The position numbers were made by a program, and so were the translations under genes. A model generated the notes under the pieces. That model saw nothing but the letters and a program-made list of their open reading frames with translations. It was not told the DNA's origin and made no database searches. A DNA stretch of 64,000 bases, taken from NCBI RefSeq assembly GCF_029894125.1, contig NZ_JARXYZ010000031.1, forward strand, positions 26,953 to 90,952. The letters are read 5' to 3'. This DNA is from Kitasatospora sp. MAA19 (lineage in GTDB: Bacteria; Actinomycetota; Actinomycetes; Streptomycetales; Streptomycetaceae). Positions 1-9,032 of the stretch are shown piece by piece (positions within the stretch are counted from its first letter, which is position 1; every line of letters starts with the position of its first letter).

Positions 1-449
1 CACACGTCGGACACGCCCCAGGAGGAGATCCAGGCGTGCAGGCGGTCCCATCCCGCGCACGGGGTGTCGACCAGGCGTGGGTAGACGCGGCCCTGGTAGC
101 GGCAGTAGGGGAAGAACACGGCCTCAACCTGGATCACCACCCGGCCCGCCCGGTTGGTTCTCGTGCCGCCTGGGCTGTCGACCACCGACTTGGAGCGGGA
201 GTTGGCCGGGTAGAGCTGGGCGATGCGGCCGCTGAACGGGTCCCAGATGATGTGCGGCGCCGCGCTCGCGCCGCCGTTTGTGAAGTACGACACGAGGCTG
301 TCGAAGGTGCACCAGTCCTGTGGGGCGGCGGCGGTGGCGTTGCGGTCCCAGGTGATGTGGGCGATGGCCTTCGGCGGGTACTGCTGGTCGGTCGGGGCGT
401 GGTCGCCGAGGTCGTGTACCTCGGCACCGGGCAGCCACAGGTCGGGCAT
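1..449 (-). CDS. Endolysin, N-terminal part (truncated by window edge)
   Basis: The frame opens with ATG at 449, behind a clear AGGAG Shine-Dalgarno, and is still open at position 1, so at least 149 residues are encoded. It starts MPDLWLPGAEVHDLGDHAP. Short blocks such as AHITWD, PHIIWDPFSGRIAQLYP and NRAGRVVIQVEA match the pattern of amidase/PGRP-fold endolysins of Streptomyces phages. In those proteins this domain cleaves the N-acetylmuramoyl-L-alanine bond and is followed by a peptidoglycan-binding domain. The gene directly follows the tail genes, the usual place for lysis. The C-terminus, and so the exact class, cannot be judged here. Confidence 0.8.
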   Translation of the reverse strand, partial: MPDLWLPGAEVHDLGDHAPTDQQYPPKAIAHITWDRNATAAAPQDWCTFDSLVSYFTNGGASAAPHIIWDPFSGRIAQLYPANSRSKSVVDSPGGTRTNRAGRVVIQVEAVFFPYCRYQGRVYPRLVDTPCAGWDRLHAWISSWGVSDV

Positions 450-457
450 ACGGTCTC

Positions 458-838
458 CTAGGTGAGGGGGACATCCTGGTCAGTGCAGGCGACGGCGAGC
501 CCGGCGTAGTGGCGGAGGGCGACCTGGTAGCCGGCCGCTGCGAGGGCGGCCGCGACGTCCCGGGGGCCCCGGACGCCGCCGGTGTAGTAGCCGGTGCTGT
601 GCGGCCAGCCGGGGATGTCCTCGGCGCTGGTCAGCGCGTAGACGGTCCACTCGCCGGGGTCGGAGCTGACGCGGGCGACAGCGAGGAGCCATAGCTCTCC
701 GGGGACCTGGGTCTGTCCGGCCTGGGGGGTGGAGAGCTGTCCGGCGCGGCCGGCCAGGTACTCGGCGGAGGCGAGCGGGGCGAGGCGGTCGGCGAGCTGC
801 TGGGGGTTGTCGGCTCGCAGGGTGCTGACGTTGTGCAC
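458..838 (-). CDS. Hypothetical phage protein between tail and lysis genes
   Basis: 126 residues starting at GTG (838) with an AGGAGACC-type Shine-Dalgarno. The protein is soluble and rich in Ala, with no signal peptide or membrane segment. The second half (WLLAVARVSSDPGEWTVYAL) looks like a compact alpha/beta fold. It lies 8 bases before the endolysin gene and after the minor tail genes, so it belongs to the late transcript. I do not recognise the family; a small tail-tip or lysis accessory role is possible. Confidence 0.75.
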   Translation of the reverse strand: MHNVSTLRADNPQQLADRLAPLASAEYLAGRAGQLSTPQAGQTQVPGELWLLAVARVSSDPGEWTVYALTSAEDIPGWPHSTGYYTGGVRGPRDVAAALAAAGYQVALRHYAGLAVACTDQDVPLT

Positions 839-847
839 GGAGGTCTC

Positions 848-1306
848 CTAGTCGACGGCGCGGATGAGCTGGACCTGGGCGTAGACGGAGCCAGCGCCCG
901 AGGTGCGGACGGCCTCGACAGTGATCTGGTACTGGTCGCCGATGGCGACGGTGGGGGGCAGCGCAGCGGTGGTGTCGAGGGCCGCGCCGGCGTTGCCGGT
1001 GGCCCACGGGGTGCCGTTGATGGACACGCGGATGGTGCCGGTGGAGCCGCCGCTGGTGGTCGTCGCCACGAGGATCCGCAGGCGGGGTTTCCAGGCGATG
1101 TTGTAGCAGCGGGAGATGGTCGTGTAGGTGGTGCCGGCGGTCTGCGGCCAACGGGTGATGTCGGTGTCCGCAGGGGCGAGCAGGGCGTCCGCGGCGGCCG
1201 TGTCCGGCGTGTGGGCTCGGATCTGGGCGATGTCGTCGACGACCTCGTGCAGTCTGCGGGCCAGCCACGACAGGTCGCGGGGCAGTTGGTCGAGGCGTAC
1301 GGTCAT
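848..1306 (-). CDS. Hypothetical tail-tip associated protein
   Basis: 152 residues. The ATG at 1306 overlaps the stop of the preceding tail gene (ATGA), which suggests translational coupling. The N-terminus (about residues 1-45) is helical and charged. The C-terminal part is beta-rich with many Thr, Gly and Ala (WKPRLRILVATTTSGGSTG), resembling a small beta-sandwich or receptor-binding domain. Position between a Gp37-like minor tail protein and the lysis genes supports a structural or host-contact role, but no named family is recognised. Confidence 0.75.
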   Translation of the reverse strand: MTVRLDQLPRDLSWLARRLHEVVDDIAQIRAHTPDTAAADALLAPADTDITRWPQTAGTTYTTISRCYNIAWKPRLRILVATTTSGGSTGTIRVSINGTPWATGNAGAALDTTAALPPTVAIGDQYQITVEAVRTSGAGSVYAQVQLIRAVD

Positions 1307-2385
1307 GCGTCCTCCAGGAGGATCGGGGCGACGCGGTCGGCAGCGGGGTCGAGCGTCCAGGCGTAGGCGCGGGCGACGACGTCGACCCCGGCCGGGTGGC
1401 GGGGCGAGGAGGCGACGGCCAGGCGCACGCTGTCGCCCAGCCCCCAGGCGCTGCCGAGTCGGGGTGAGCGGGAGGCGACGGCGTTGAGGGACCATGCCCG
1501 GCTGCCCGTGCCCATGAGGGCGAGCGCCTCGGCGGCGTGGGACTCCAGTTGGTCGGTGGCGGTGATGCCCTGGGCAGGGGTCCACCGGTACTCCCACAGG
1601 CCCCAGCCGGCCGCGAGGAGACCGGTGTCGGTGTGGGTGGCGCTGGTGGCGCGCACGCCGTCCGCCCTGTCGCCTCGTGCGGTGACCGACGTGGCGCCGC
1701 GGCCACGCTCGTAGCTCTCGGAGAGGGCGTACTCGCTCACGCAGCCGGGGAGTTCGAACACGGCGTCGGGCTGGGGGCTCTGCACGCCGATGGCGGCCTG
1801 GATTCGCAGGACCAGCTCGACGCGGGTGTGCGCGGCGTCGGCCCACCGGGGCTCGATCGTCCACTCGGGGCCGCCGCTCAAGCCGCTGATCTCCTGCAGG
1901 ACGGACAGGATGGTCCGGTCGTCGCCGTCGGCGATGCTGTAGTCGGAGCTGATGCCGGTGGGGGTGGTGGCCATGACGATGGGGGGCCCGGAGGCGAGTG
2001 CCGGGGTGGCGACGGCGGCCATGATGGCGGCCTGGTCGGTGGCCGTGGCGCTGTAGGTGCCGGTGTAGCGGCGGTCCAGCCACGCCTCGGGCGTCGCCGC
2101 GGACAGCCGTACCTGGGTGCCGGATCCGCCGTCGCGGCCGAGGGTGAGACCGCACCATAGGGGGTCGCCGGTGGCGGTGTCCACGGCGACGACCATGGTC
2201 CGGCCCGGGTCGGTCGCGGACTCCCACTCGCGCGGCGCCCCACCCAGGTACAGATCCGCGGTGAGCGCGGTGACCGCGCCGAGGTGCCGTGACAGTGCCT
2301 GTGTGGGGTGCAGGGACGGCAGCTCCTCGGCAACGGCGCCGGTGAGCAGGTCACAGGCCAACCACGCGAGTTCGACCGCAGCCAT
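1303..2385 (-). CDS. Minor tail protein, ReqiPepy6 Gp37-like
   Basis: 360 residues from ATG 2385, overlapping the upstream stop by one base (TGATG). The sequence has the character of the Gp37-like minor tail proteins of actinobacteriophages: an N-terminal beta-rich half, a central segment with YERGRGATSVTARG, and a C-terminal segment ending in YAWTLDPAADRVAPILLED. These proteins sit at the tail tip with the distal tail protein. It follows the Dit-like and fibre-like genes in the usual order. No cysteine cluster or membrane segment is seen. Confidence 0.8.
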   Translation of the reverse strand: MAAVELAWLACDLLTGAVAEELPSLHPTQALSRHLGAVTALTADLYLGGAPREWESATDPGRTMVVAVDTATGDPLWCGLTLGRDGGSGTQVRLSAATPEAWLDRRYTGTYSATATDQAAIMAAVATPALASGPPIVMATTPTGISSDYSIADGDDRTILSVLQEISGLSGGPEWTIEPRWADAAHTRVELVLRIQAAIGVQSPQPDAVFELPGCVSEYALSESYERGRGATSVTARGDRADGVRATSATHTDTGLLAAGWGLWEYRWTPAQGITATDQLESHAAEALALMGTGSRAWSLNAVASRSPRLGSAWGLGDSVRLAVASSPRHPAGVDVVARAYAWTLDPAADRVAPILLEDA

Positions 2386-3431
2386 CAGCCGGCTGCCTCG
2401 TAGACGATGGTCCAGCGCAGGTTCGACGTGGATCCTGCCGCCACCGGCGCGGAGTTGGACACGTTGCCGTAGGAGGACGAGGACGAGGCCGTCTTCACGG
2501 AGAACGTCAACACACTGCTGGCGGAGTTGATCTGGCAGACGCCGACGTAGTCGTTGTCACCCTGGTTGAAGTAGTTCGCGCTACCAACGGTCACTACGCC
2601 GTTCGCGGCGGACGGTGTGGGCAGGCTCATCGCCCACACGCCGTTGCCGCCGTTGGTTGTCGATCCGGCGGACATCAGGCCGATCCAGGTGATCTGCCGG
2701 CCGACGCGGGTCCATCGGCTGGTCAGCGTTCCGTTGCCCAGAATCGGGTTGATGGTCGATGCGGTCCAGGTAGGGGTGAAGCTCGACCAGTCGCCCTGGC
2801 CTGTCCAGGCGGTGCCGGTCCAGTACTCGGGGACGAGGCGGGTGGTGTTGAACCGGGCCTGGCCGACGTAGGAGCCGGCGGAGGCGATGTCCGTGGGGCT
2901 GCTGACGGGCAGGATGCCGCCCGGGGCGACGGTGATCTGCCGGACCGCGGTGGACACGGTCGCCGCGCCGGTGCCGCCGGCGCCGGTGGACGGCACGGTG
3001 ATCGTCGCCAGGGGGATGTAGATCTCGGTGGCGCCGGGGGTCGGCACGACCGGGGTCGCCGAGGCGGTACCAGTGAGCAGGACAGCGTCCGCGCGACGAA
3101 GGCCGGAGGAGTCGACCGCGGTGTCCCAGACGCGCAGGTAGACCAGGTCGATCCGACTGAAGGAGGCGTTGGCGGCGGTGAGCGTGCCAGGTGATGTCGC
3201 GGCCAGGAAGGCGCGGTAGACGCCCTGCCCGGGCCGGTACAGCGTGGCAACGCCGGTCGAGATGTTGACGGTTGTGCCGGAGAGCGTGACGGTGAGGCCG
3301 GGGTCGCCGGGGCGGATGCCCGGGCGGGATCCGAGCGCGGTGCCGTCGGCCATGACCAACGGGCTGTCCATTTTGCGAAGTTCGGTCTCGTCGTAACTGA
3401 TCGACGGGAGCCAGAGCGGGTCGGTTGGCAT
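2385..3431 (-). CDS. Minor tail / tail-fibre-like protein
   Basis: 348 residues, ATG at 3431 behind GAGGAGCC. Composition is dominated by Ser, Thr, Gly and Ala. The first about 190 residues (GTTVNISTGVATLYRPGQGV, then PLATITVPSTGAGG) resemble the baseplate-anchoring part of phage fibres, and a beta-rich distal part carries WTGTAWTGQGDW and a Ser/Gly-rich end. This is typical of receptor-binding minor tail proteins, whose distal half is the host-range determinant. The family assignment is by composition and position only. Confidence 0.75.
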   Translation of the reverse strand: MPTDPLWLPSISYDETELRKMDSPLVMADGTALGSRPGIRPGDPGLTVTLSGTTVNISTGVATLYRPGQGVYRAFLAATSPGTLTAANASFSRIDLVYLRVWDTAVDSSGLRRADAVLLTGTASATPVVPTPGATEIYIPLATITVPSTGAGGTGAATVSTAVRQITVAPGGILPVSSPTDIASAGSYVGQARFNTTRLVPEYWTGTAWTGQGDWSSFTPTWTASTINPILGNGTLTSRWTRVGRQITWIGLMSAGSTTNGGNGVWAMSLPTPSAANGVVTVGSANYFNQGDNDYVGVCQINSASSVLTFSVKTASSSSSYGNVSNSAPVAAGSTSNLRWTIVYEAAG

Positions 3432-3440
3432 GGTGGCTCC

Positions 3441-4316
3441 TCACAGCCACGCGGCCCGGCAGGTGCCGGTCAGCAGCGCGGACGGGTCGTAGGCGGGGCA
3501 GTTCCAGCTGAGCTGCAGGGAGGACTGGGCGGGCACCTCAGGCCACGGGCCGGACAGGTAACGGCGGCGCGACACCTGCCCGTTGAGGACTGCGGCGTGG
3601 GCGTCCGCGTCGAGGACGAGGACATCGCCGGCGCCGAGGCTGTCGGTGTAGGTCTGCTGGGTGACGGCGCCGTCGGGGCGGGCCGCGACGATGGTGAATC
3701 CGCCCGGGCAGGGTCCTGTGACGGTCAGCACCGGGCGGGTCGCGATCGACCCGGAGTTGGTGAGCGTGATGGTGCCGGACGCCGTTGTCGCGGTGATGGT
3801 CAGCGGCAACGTGATCGGCAGTGTGACGCCGCCGGTGACGGACGGCAGCGCGGTCGACTGGGACTGCAGCGTTGTCGAGTACCGGCGTGGATCGGCGGCG
3901 GTCAGCAGCATGCTGTACCGCGCAACCCTGTCGGTCTCGTACGCGAAGAGAACCTCGCCGGAGCGCCGAACGGTCGCCTGCTTGGGGGTGCCCTCCGCGA
4001 CCACCAGCGTGGTGTCCGTGAGCGCGGCCGCCGCGTACAGCTGCTCGGCGGCCGCGTCCAGCGTGGCCAGGTCCGGGGCGGTGATGGTGCCGGCCAGGGT
4101 GATGGACCGGGCGCCCAGGTAGGTGGGCCCGGCCCAGGCGCCGTGATCGGCGTCCCGTTCCGTGTACTGCGTGCGGACAGCGGGACCGGACCAGCCGCGT
4201 AGGCCGTCCGCAGCGACGGTCCAGGCGACCCCTGCCGCGTCGACCTGGCCCAACTGTAGAGGGCCGAGTCCGACTTGGCGGCCGCCAAGGAGCTGTCCGG
4301 GGATGTAGCTGGCCAT
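3441..4316 (-). CDS. Distal tail protein (Dit-like, siphovirus tail family)
   Basis: 291 residues, ATG 4316. The N-terminal half has the feel of the siphovirus distal tail protein family: GLRGWSGPAVRTQYTERDAD followed by YLGARSITLAGTI, a beta-sandwich that forms the hexameric hub below the tape measure. The C-terminal half adds a second beta domain with Thr-rich strands. It lies immediately downstream of the tape-measure gene (13-base gap), exactly where Dit genes occur. Function is inferred from family and order. Confidence 0.85.
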   Translation of the reverse strand: MASYIPGQLLGGRQVGLGPLQLGQVDAAGVAWTVAADGLRGWSGPAVRTQYTERDADHGAWAGPTYLGARSITLAGTITAPDLATLDAAAEQLYAAAALTDTTLVVAEGTPKQATVRRSGEVLFAYETDRVARYSMLLTAADPRRYSTTLQSQSTALPSVTGGVTLPITLPLTITATTASGTITLTNSGSIATRPVLTVTGPCPGGFTIVAARPDGAVTQQTYTDSLGAGDVLVLDADAHAAVLNGQVSRRRYLSGPWPEVPAQSSLQLSWNCPAYDPSALLTGTCRAAWL

Positions 4317-4329
4317 CGGCCACCCCCTC

Positions 4330-7300
4330 TCAGGCGATGAAGTCCAGGCGGCGTGTCAGGTCGGCGAGTTGCTCCTCGGACGACTGGCGGGCGCCGTAGA
4401 GGTTGACGGTGGTGGTGCGGTGGGCGGCCTGAAGTACGGCGGCTGCCGCACCGGCGACCTGCCGGGCCGGGATGAGCTCGCCGGCCGTCGGGCGCGCTGG
4501 AATGAGCTGCTGGCCGAACATGCCGGCGACCTGGCCGAGGATCCGCATGCTGCGGTCGCGTTTGGCCTGCGCGAGCGGGATGTACGCCTCGCCGCCGGTC
4601 TCCGGCTCCGCCCACAGCCTCATCGCGCCGGCCGGGGCGATCTGAGCGACATGTCGCTCCGCCCCGTTCGCGAACGCGGTGACGCCGCCGTTCGCGTATC
4701 CGGTGATGCCTCCGTCCGCCCAGCCGACGGGGATGTGCCGGTCCGCGTAGTCGGCGTTGTAGCGGACGTTGACGTTGACGGTCCGGTCCTGGATGCCGTT
4801 GATGACCTGCTGAATCCGAGCGGATCCGTTCACCGCGTCGGATGAGGGCACGGTGATCTTGACGTCTTTGCCGCCGGGTAGTTGCTCGACGGTGTAGCCG
4901 ATGGACTGCAGGTCCCGGATGGCGTCCTGACTCGGCGCCCGGACCGTGATGCTCTTGCCAGGCGGGACGTCCTCGACCTTGGCCCTGACCTCCTGCAGGT
5001 CCCGGATGGTTTGCAGTGCGCCCGGATCGGTGACCTTGGTCTCCTTCGCTGCGGGCAGCTGGGCGTACGCGGAGGTCAGACTGTCGATCTGCTCCTTGGT
5101 GAGGCCGGCCTGCTTCATGACGCCCTTGAGGGCCTCGATGTCCTGGCCTAGCACGATGATGGCCTGCTCGCTCGACCCCGTCTGCTTCATCACCGCCTCG
5201 GCGTGGGCCTGGGCGGCGGATGCCGCGTCCAGGAACGCTCCCTTGACCGCGCGCCCCTTCTCCGTGGTGATGTCGAGACTCTTGCCGTTCTCCTTGATCT
5301 TGTCCTTGAGGTCGGAGAGCGACGACTGCATGCTGATCGCCGCCTTCGCGGCGGAGATGTTCATGCCGTTGAGGTTGTTCAGCGAGTCGTTGAGTTTCTC
5401 GACCTCGGACCGAGTGTCGGATAGGTCCTTGGCGGTTACTTTCGCGGAGTCGCCGAGCTTGCCGGTGCTGTCAGCCGCGCTGCCGGTCGCCTCCGCCTCC
5501 CGTTTGGCCGCCTCGACACTCGAGGTGATCTGCGGGCTGAGGCCGTTGAGGGCCTGGTCCACCTTGACGAGGCTTTTCGACCAGTCGTCGTTGCCGCCGC
5601 CGGCCTCCGCCGCAGCCTGGGCCTGGGCCTTGGCCTCGTCTCGCATCGGTCCGAGCTGATCACGGACACGCTGGATCGCGGCCGCGTTGCCGAGGATGGC
5701 CTCGGTCAGATCCGCAGTGCTGATGCCGAGCGACTGGGACGCCTTGAGGACGCCGTCGGTCTCCAGACGGTGTGCCAACCACGCCTTGACGTTGGCCCCG
5801 ACCGCGTTGCTGTCCGCCTTGACGGCCTCGGTCAGGGACTCCTGCTCCTGCTTGGCGCCGTGCGAGGCCAGCCCGAACACCGCCAGCGCCGCGGTGGCGA
5901 CGCCGAGGATGGCACCGAACGGGCCGCCGAGAAACCCGACCGCGCCGGAGGCTGCTGATGCCAGCCTGGGCATCGTCTCCGCGAGTGTGGCGACGGATGC
6001 CCGGAATGCGACGATCTTCGGCAGGGCCAACATCAGGCCGCCGACCACGATCGTGAGCGCGCCGCCGATGCCGAGAATCGCGGCGGCGGACGTCTGCAAC
6101 CACGGAGGCAGATCCGAGTAGGCGTTGACCAGCTTGGTGACCCACTGGACCATGTCACGGAGCACGGCGTTGGCCGCAGTCCCGCCGTTGATCAGAGCGA
6201 CCTCCAAGGAGCCCTTGAGCTGCTCGACGTCGCCAGCCAGGTTGTCCATCTGGGTCGCGGCCATGCGGGACGCGGCGCCAGAGTCGTTGACGGCGGCCCG
6301 GTAGCGGTCGACACCATCAGCGCCCAGCTCATACAGGATCGTCGCCGCCCTGACGGAGTCCGATCCGAAGATCGTCGCCATCGCCGCGTTGCGGGCCTCT
6401 GGGGTGAGATTGGAGAACGAGCTCTTGAGGTTCCCGGCGAGCTTGGTCAGGCCGACGAAATTCCCCTGGGCGTCGTATGCGGAGAACCCGAGCTTGTCCA
6501 TGACGCCGCGCGCCTCATCGGACTGCGGAACCAGCCGTTGGAGCATCACCTTCAGCGAAGTTCCGGCATCACTCCCGATCAAGGCGTGGTCCGCGAAGGC
6601 GGACAGCGCGCCCACCGTGTCCTCCAGGCTGAGCCCGGTCTGGTGGGCCAGCAGGCCGCCCATGCGCAGGGACTCGCCGAGCCCGTGGACGTCGGCGGCG
6701 GACTTGTTGGCGCCGGCGGCGAGGACATCGGCGATGTGCTCAACGTCCTTGCCCTTGAGGCCGAACGTGTTCATGGCCTGCGCGCTGAGCGTCGCCGCCT
6801 CGGCGAGGTCGAGCTGGCCGGCGGCTGCGAGGGACAGGGAGCCGTGCAGGGCGCCGCTGAGGATGTCCGCGACGCTGACGCCGGCGCGGGCGAGTTCGCC
6901 TTCGGCGTCGGCGGCCTGGCTGGCGCTGTAGGCGGTGTCGCGGCCGGCCACGATCGCCGCTGTCCGCAGCTGGCCCAGCTGCTCGGTCGACGCGTCGGCG
7001 ACTGCCGCGACGCCTGACATGCTCTTCTCGAAGTGCGCGGCCGTGAGGCTGGCGGCGGCGAACGCGCCGAGCATCAGCAGTCCGGTGGTGCGGACGGTGC
7101 TAAACGCGGTCTCGGCCCGCTCGCCGGCGGTCGCCACGCGGGACAGTGCCCCGGCCTGGGCAGTCGCGGAGGACGTGGTGGACACGGCGAGCGCGCCCTG
7201 CTGGGCCATCACCGCCTCGCCTGCGGCCAGGCGCATCGCCAGGGACGACCGGATGCCGGCCGCAGAGGCGGCGGTGGCCTCCGACATGCGCGTCTCAGCC

Positions 7301-7668
7301 GACACCACCGACGTGGCGGCGCCCTGCGCGGCTGCGGCCATCTCGCCCATAGCGCGCGAGGAGATCGCCGCGGCCGACGCGAACGTGGCGGGGACTTCCT
7401 CGGCCGCCACGGCGAGTCGGCCCATGCTCGCAGTAGTCGCGGTGACGGCCTCCTGCGTGGCCCGGCTGGACGCCCGCGCCACAGTGGTAGTGCGCTCGAA
7501 CGAGGCCTGCTCGGTGGCGGCCGCCCGCTGCACGGCGTTCTGCTGCTCGGCAGCCGAGGCCACCGCGGCCTGGGCGAGCCGCCGGAAGTCCTGCTCCGAC
7601 TGAACCGTGCTCCGGCGGGCGCCGGCGTTGTCCAGGTTGAGGCGGACGTTGACGACGCGGTCAGCCAT
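4330..7668 (-). CDS. Phage tail tape measure protein (TP901 type)
   Basis: 1,112 residues. The core between about residues 205 and 500 matches the TP901-type tape-measure domain (for example SGVAAVADASTEQLGQLRTA and FGSDSVRAATILYELG). Two hydrophobic segments follow at roughly residues 525-549 and 576-600, expected for the part that enters the host membrane. Much of the rest is Ala-rich coiled coil. The protein sets tail length and helps DNA entry; by the usual rule of about 1.5 angstrom per residue the tail would be roughly 150 nm or a little more. The gene lies just after the frameshifted tail-chaperone gene. Confidence 0.95.
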   Translation of the reverse strand: MADRVVNVRLNLDNAGARRSTVQSEQDFRRLAQAAVASAAEQQNAVQRAAATEQASFERTTTVARASSRATQEAVTATTASMGRLAVAAEEVPATFASAAAISSRAMGEMAAAAQGAATSVVSAETRMSEATAASAAGIRSSLAMRLAAGEAVMAQQGALAVSTTSSATAQAGALSRVATAGERAETAFSTVRTTGLLMLGAFAAASLTAAHFEKSMSGVAAVADASTEQLGQLRTAAIVAGRDTAYSASQAADAEGELARAGVSVADILSGALHGSLSLAAAGQLDLAEAATLSAQAMNTFGLKGKDVEHIADVLAAGANKSAADVHGLGESLRMGGLLAHQTGLSLEDTVGALSAFADHALIGSDAGTSLKVMLQRLVPQSDEARGVMDKLGFSAYDAQGNFVGLTKLAGNLKSSFSNLTPEARNAAMATIFGSDSVRAATILYELGADGVDRYRAAVNDSGAASRMAATQMDNLAGDVEQLKGSLEVALINGGTAANAVLRDMVQWVTKLVNAYSDLPPWLQTSAAAILGIGGALTIVVGGLMLALPKIVAFRASVATLAETMPRLASAASGAVGFLGGPFGAILGVATAALAVFGLASHGAKQEQESLTEAVKADSNAVGANVKAWLAHRLETDGVLKASQSLGISTADLTEAILGNAAAIQRVRDQLGPMRDEAKAQAQAAAEAGGGNDDWSKSLVKVDQALNGLSPQITSSVEAAKREAEATGSAADSTGKLGDSAKVTAKDLSDTRSEVEKLNDSLNNLNGMNISAAKAAISMQSSLSDLKDKIKENGKSLDITTEKGRAVKGAFLDAASAAQAHAEAVMKQTGSSEQAIIVLGQDIEALKGVMKQAGLTKEQIDSLTSAYAQLPAAKETKVTDPGALQTIRDLQEVRAKVEDVPPGKSITVRAPSQDAIRDLQSIGYTVEQLPGGKDVKITVPSSDAVNGSARIQQVINGIQDRTVNVNVRYNADYADRHIPVGWADGGITGYANGGVTAFANGAERHVAQIAPAGAMRLWAEPETGGEAYIPLAQAKRDRSMRILGQVAGMFGQQLIPARPTAGELIPARQVAGAAAAVLQAAHRTTTVNLYGARQSSEEQLADLTRRLDFIA

Positions 7669-7674
7669 GGCGCG

Positions 7675-8495
7675 TCACCTCCGATGCCGTACGTGGATGT
7701 GGGCGCCGCCGAGGTCGCCGCCGTCCTTCTGGAACTGCGTGGAGCGTTGGTGTGCGGTGGTGCAGGCGTGGCAGCGGATGACCTCTGCCGTCCACGCGTT
7801 CTCGGCGTCCGCGTCGGTCGATTCGGTGAGTGGCTGGCCGCAGCCCCGGCATGTGTCCTCCTCGACGGTGAGGAGGGCGAGCGCCCACGCCCGGTCGGAG
7901 TCCGTCCACAGCGGCTCGCCCGCACCGACCACCCGGCCGAGGAATATTGACCGGGGCACGCCCCAGGCCCGGGCAGCCTCTACTTCTCGCCGGTGCGGGA
8001 GGCGGCGGTCGCGGAGGCGAGCAGAGAAAAAGGGATGGCCTGGACCGCCTTCGTATTGAGGTCCCAGACCGTGTTGAGCAGGGCCTCCTGCTGGCCGTGG
8101 TTGAGCCGTTTGGCCAGCCGCTGGTACTGGTCGACGGTCATGGCTGGTTCGACCGCGCACGCGGCGACGGCAGCCGGTCCGAAGGTCTTCGGGTCGAAGG
8201 CCTGGACGCCGGTGCCCGGGTGGGCGGCGATCAGGTCGGACCAGGCCTCGTCGCCGAGGGCGCGCAGGCGGAACTCGACCGTGTGCTCGGCCATCTCGGC
8301 GCGGAGTTCCTCCATGCGGGCGGCAATGTCGACTCGCGGGCCGCCGGCCAGGGACTGGCCGACCAGGGCAGCGGCGTCCGAGAGCTGGCGCTCCAGCGCC
8401 TCGTAGTCGCCGAGCAGGTCGCCGGCCAGACACAGCGGCACCCGGGCCTCGCGCAGCGTGGCGCCCGCGATGATGTCCTCGATGTCCTGGGGCAT
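7675..8495 (-). CDS. Tail assembly chaperone, -1 frameshift (GT-type) product
   Basis: Translation starts at 8495 and, after a -1 slip on the heptamer at 8034-8028, continues in the overlapping frame to a stop at 7675, giving 273 residues (156 before the slip, 117 after). The extension contains a CxxC...CxxC pair (CRGCGQ and CHAC) that could bind zinc. In lambda and most long-tailed phages the tail chaperone is made in short (G) and long (GT) forms, the long form carrying the tape-measure binding part. The position between major tail protein and tape measure is diagnostic. The slip itself is inferred from the heptamer, not measured. Confidence 0.85.
7980..8495 (-). CDS. Tail assembly chaperone, short (G-type) product
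   Basis: 171 residues in the zero frame, ATG 8495, overlapping the major-tail stop by one base (TGATG). The protein is mostly helical, with EELRAEMAEHTVEFRLRALG in the middle and AMTVDQYQRLAKRLNHGQQE near the end, typical of small actinophage tail chaperones. It is the main product expected when ribosomes do not slip at 8034-8028. It would coat the tape measure during tail assembly and be absent from virions. Confidence 0.85.
   Translation of the reverse strand: MPQDIEDIIAGATLREARVPLCLAGDLLGDYEALERQLSDAAALVGQSLAGGPRVDIAARMEELRAEMAEHTVEFRLRALGDEAWSDLIAAHPGTGVQAFDPKTFGPAAVAACAVEPAMTVDQYQRLAKRLNHGQQEALLNTVWDLNTKAVQAIPFSLLASATAASRTGEK
8028..8034 (-). promoter_or_regulatory. Programmed -1 ribosomal frameshift site (CCCTTTT)
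   Basis: On the minus strand the zero frame reads ATC CCT TTT TCT, so the heptamer is C CCT TTT, a perfect X XXY YYZ slippery site. The -1 frame is open through the region and continues 117 codons. A possible stimulatory stem lies just downstream: CTCGCC (plus 8016-8021) can pair with GGCGAG (plus 7986-7991). Confidence 0.85.
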
Positions 8496-8974
8496 CAGGC
8501 GACCGTCGCGTTGGTGGCCGGCTCGGTGGGGACGAACATCGGAACGCTGTACTTCATGACCTCGTTCGGGGCGGTCGCCTTGTTCTGACGCTCACCACAG
8601 ACGGTCGGGTACACCTCGACCTGCTGGCCGGATGCCCACGCGGTCGTGTAGTCGACGGCGCGGCGCACGACCATGAAGCCCCGCGCGCCCTTGACGAGAG
8701 TGCCGTAGGCGAGATCCTCCGGGGCGGTGTTGCCCCGCTTGAGCGTCAGCTCGTTGGTGAACTTGACGCGGCCGGCCTCCTCCGTGTCGAAGGTGGAGGC
8801 GAGGGAGCTGGTGTTGACCGGGGCGGTGGCCGGGTCGGTCTTCAGCCCGTCCGGGGTGATGCGAACGGTGATGTCCATGGCGGCAGTGAGTTCTGCCGCA
8901 GTCGGGGCGTTGATGTTGGCGATGGACGTAGCCCAGGCCACCCGGACCTTGCCATCACCGATGACGTCAGACAT
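8495..8974 (-). CDS. Major tail (tube) protein
   Basis: 159 residues. I chose ATG 8974 because AGGAGGGCTC lies just upstream; a longer frame to 9052 has no such signal. The protein begins MSDVIGDGKVRVAWATSIAN and has alternating beta strands and Thr-rich loops, as expected for the tail-tube subunit of actinobacterial siphoviruses. Position just before the frameshifted chaperone gene and tape measure supports this. It would polymerise into the tail tube. Confidence 0.85.
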   Translation of the reverse strand: MSDVIGDGKVRVAWATSIANINAPTAAELTAAMDITVRITPDGLKTDPATAPVNTSSLASTFDTEEAGRVKFTNELTLKRGNTAPEDLAYGTLVKGARGFMVVRRAVDYTTAWASGQQVEVYPTVCGERQNKATAPNEVMKYSVPMFVPTEPATNATVA

Positions 8975-9032
8975 GAGCCCTCCTGGGCATACAGAAGCCC
9001 GGCCAAGTGGCGGGGCAGGTTGATGGAGCTGG

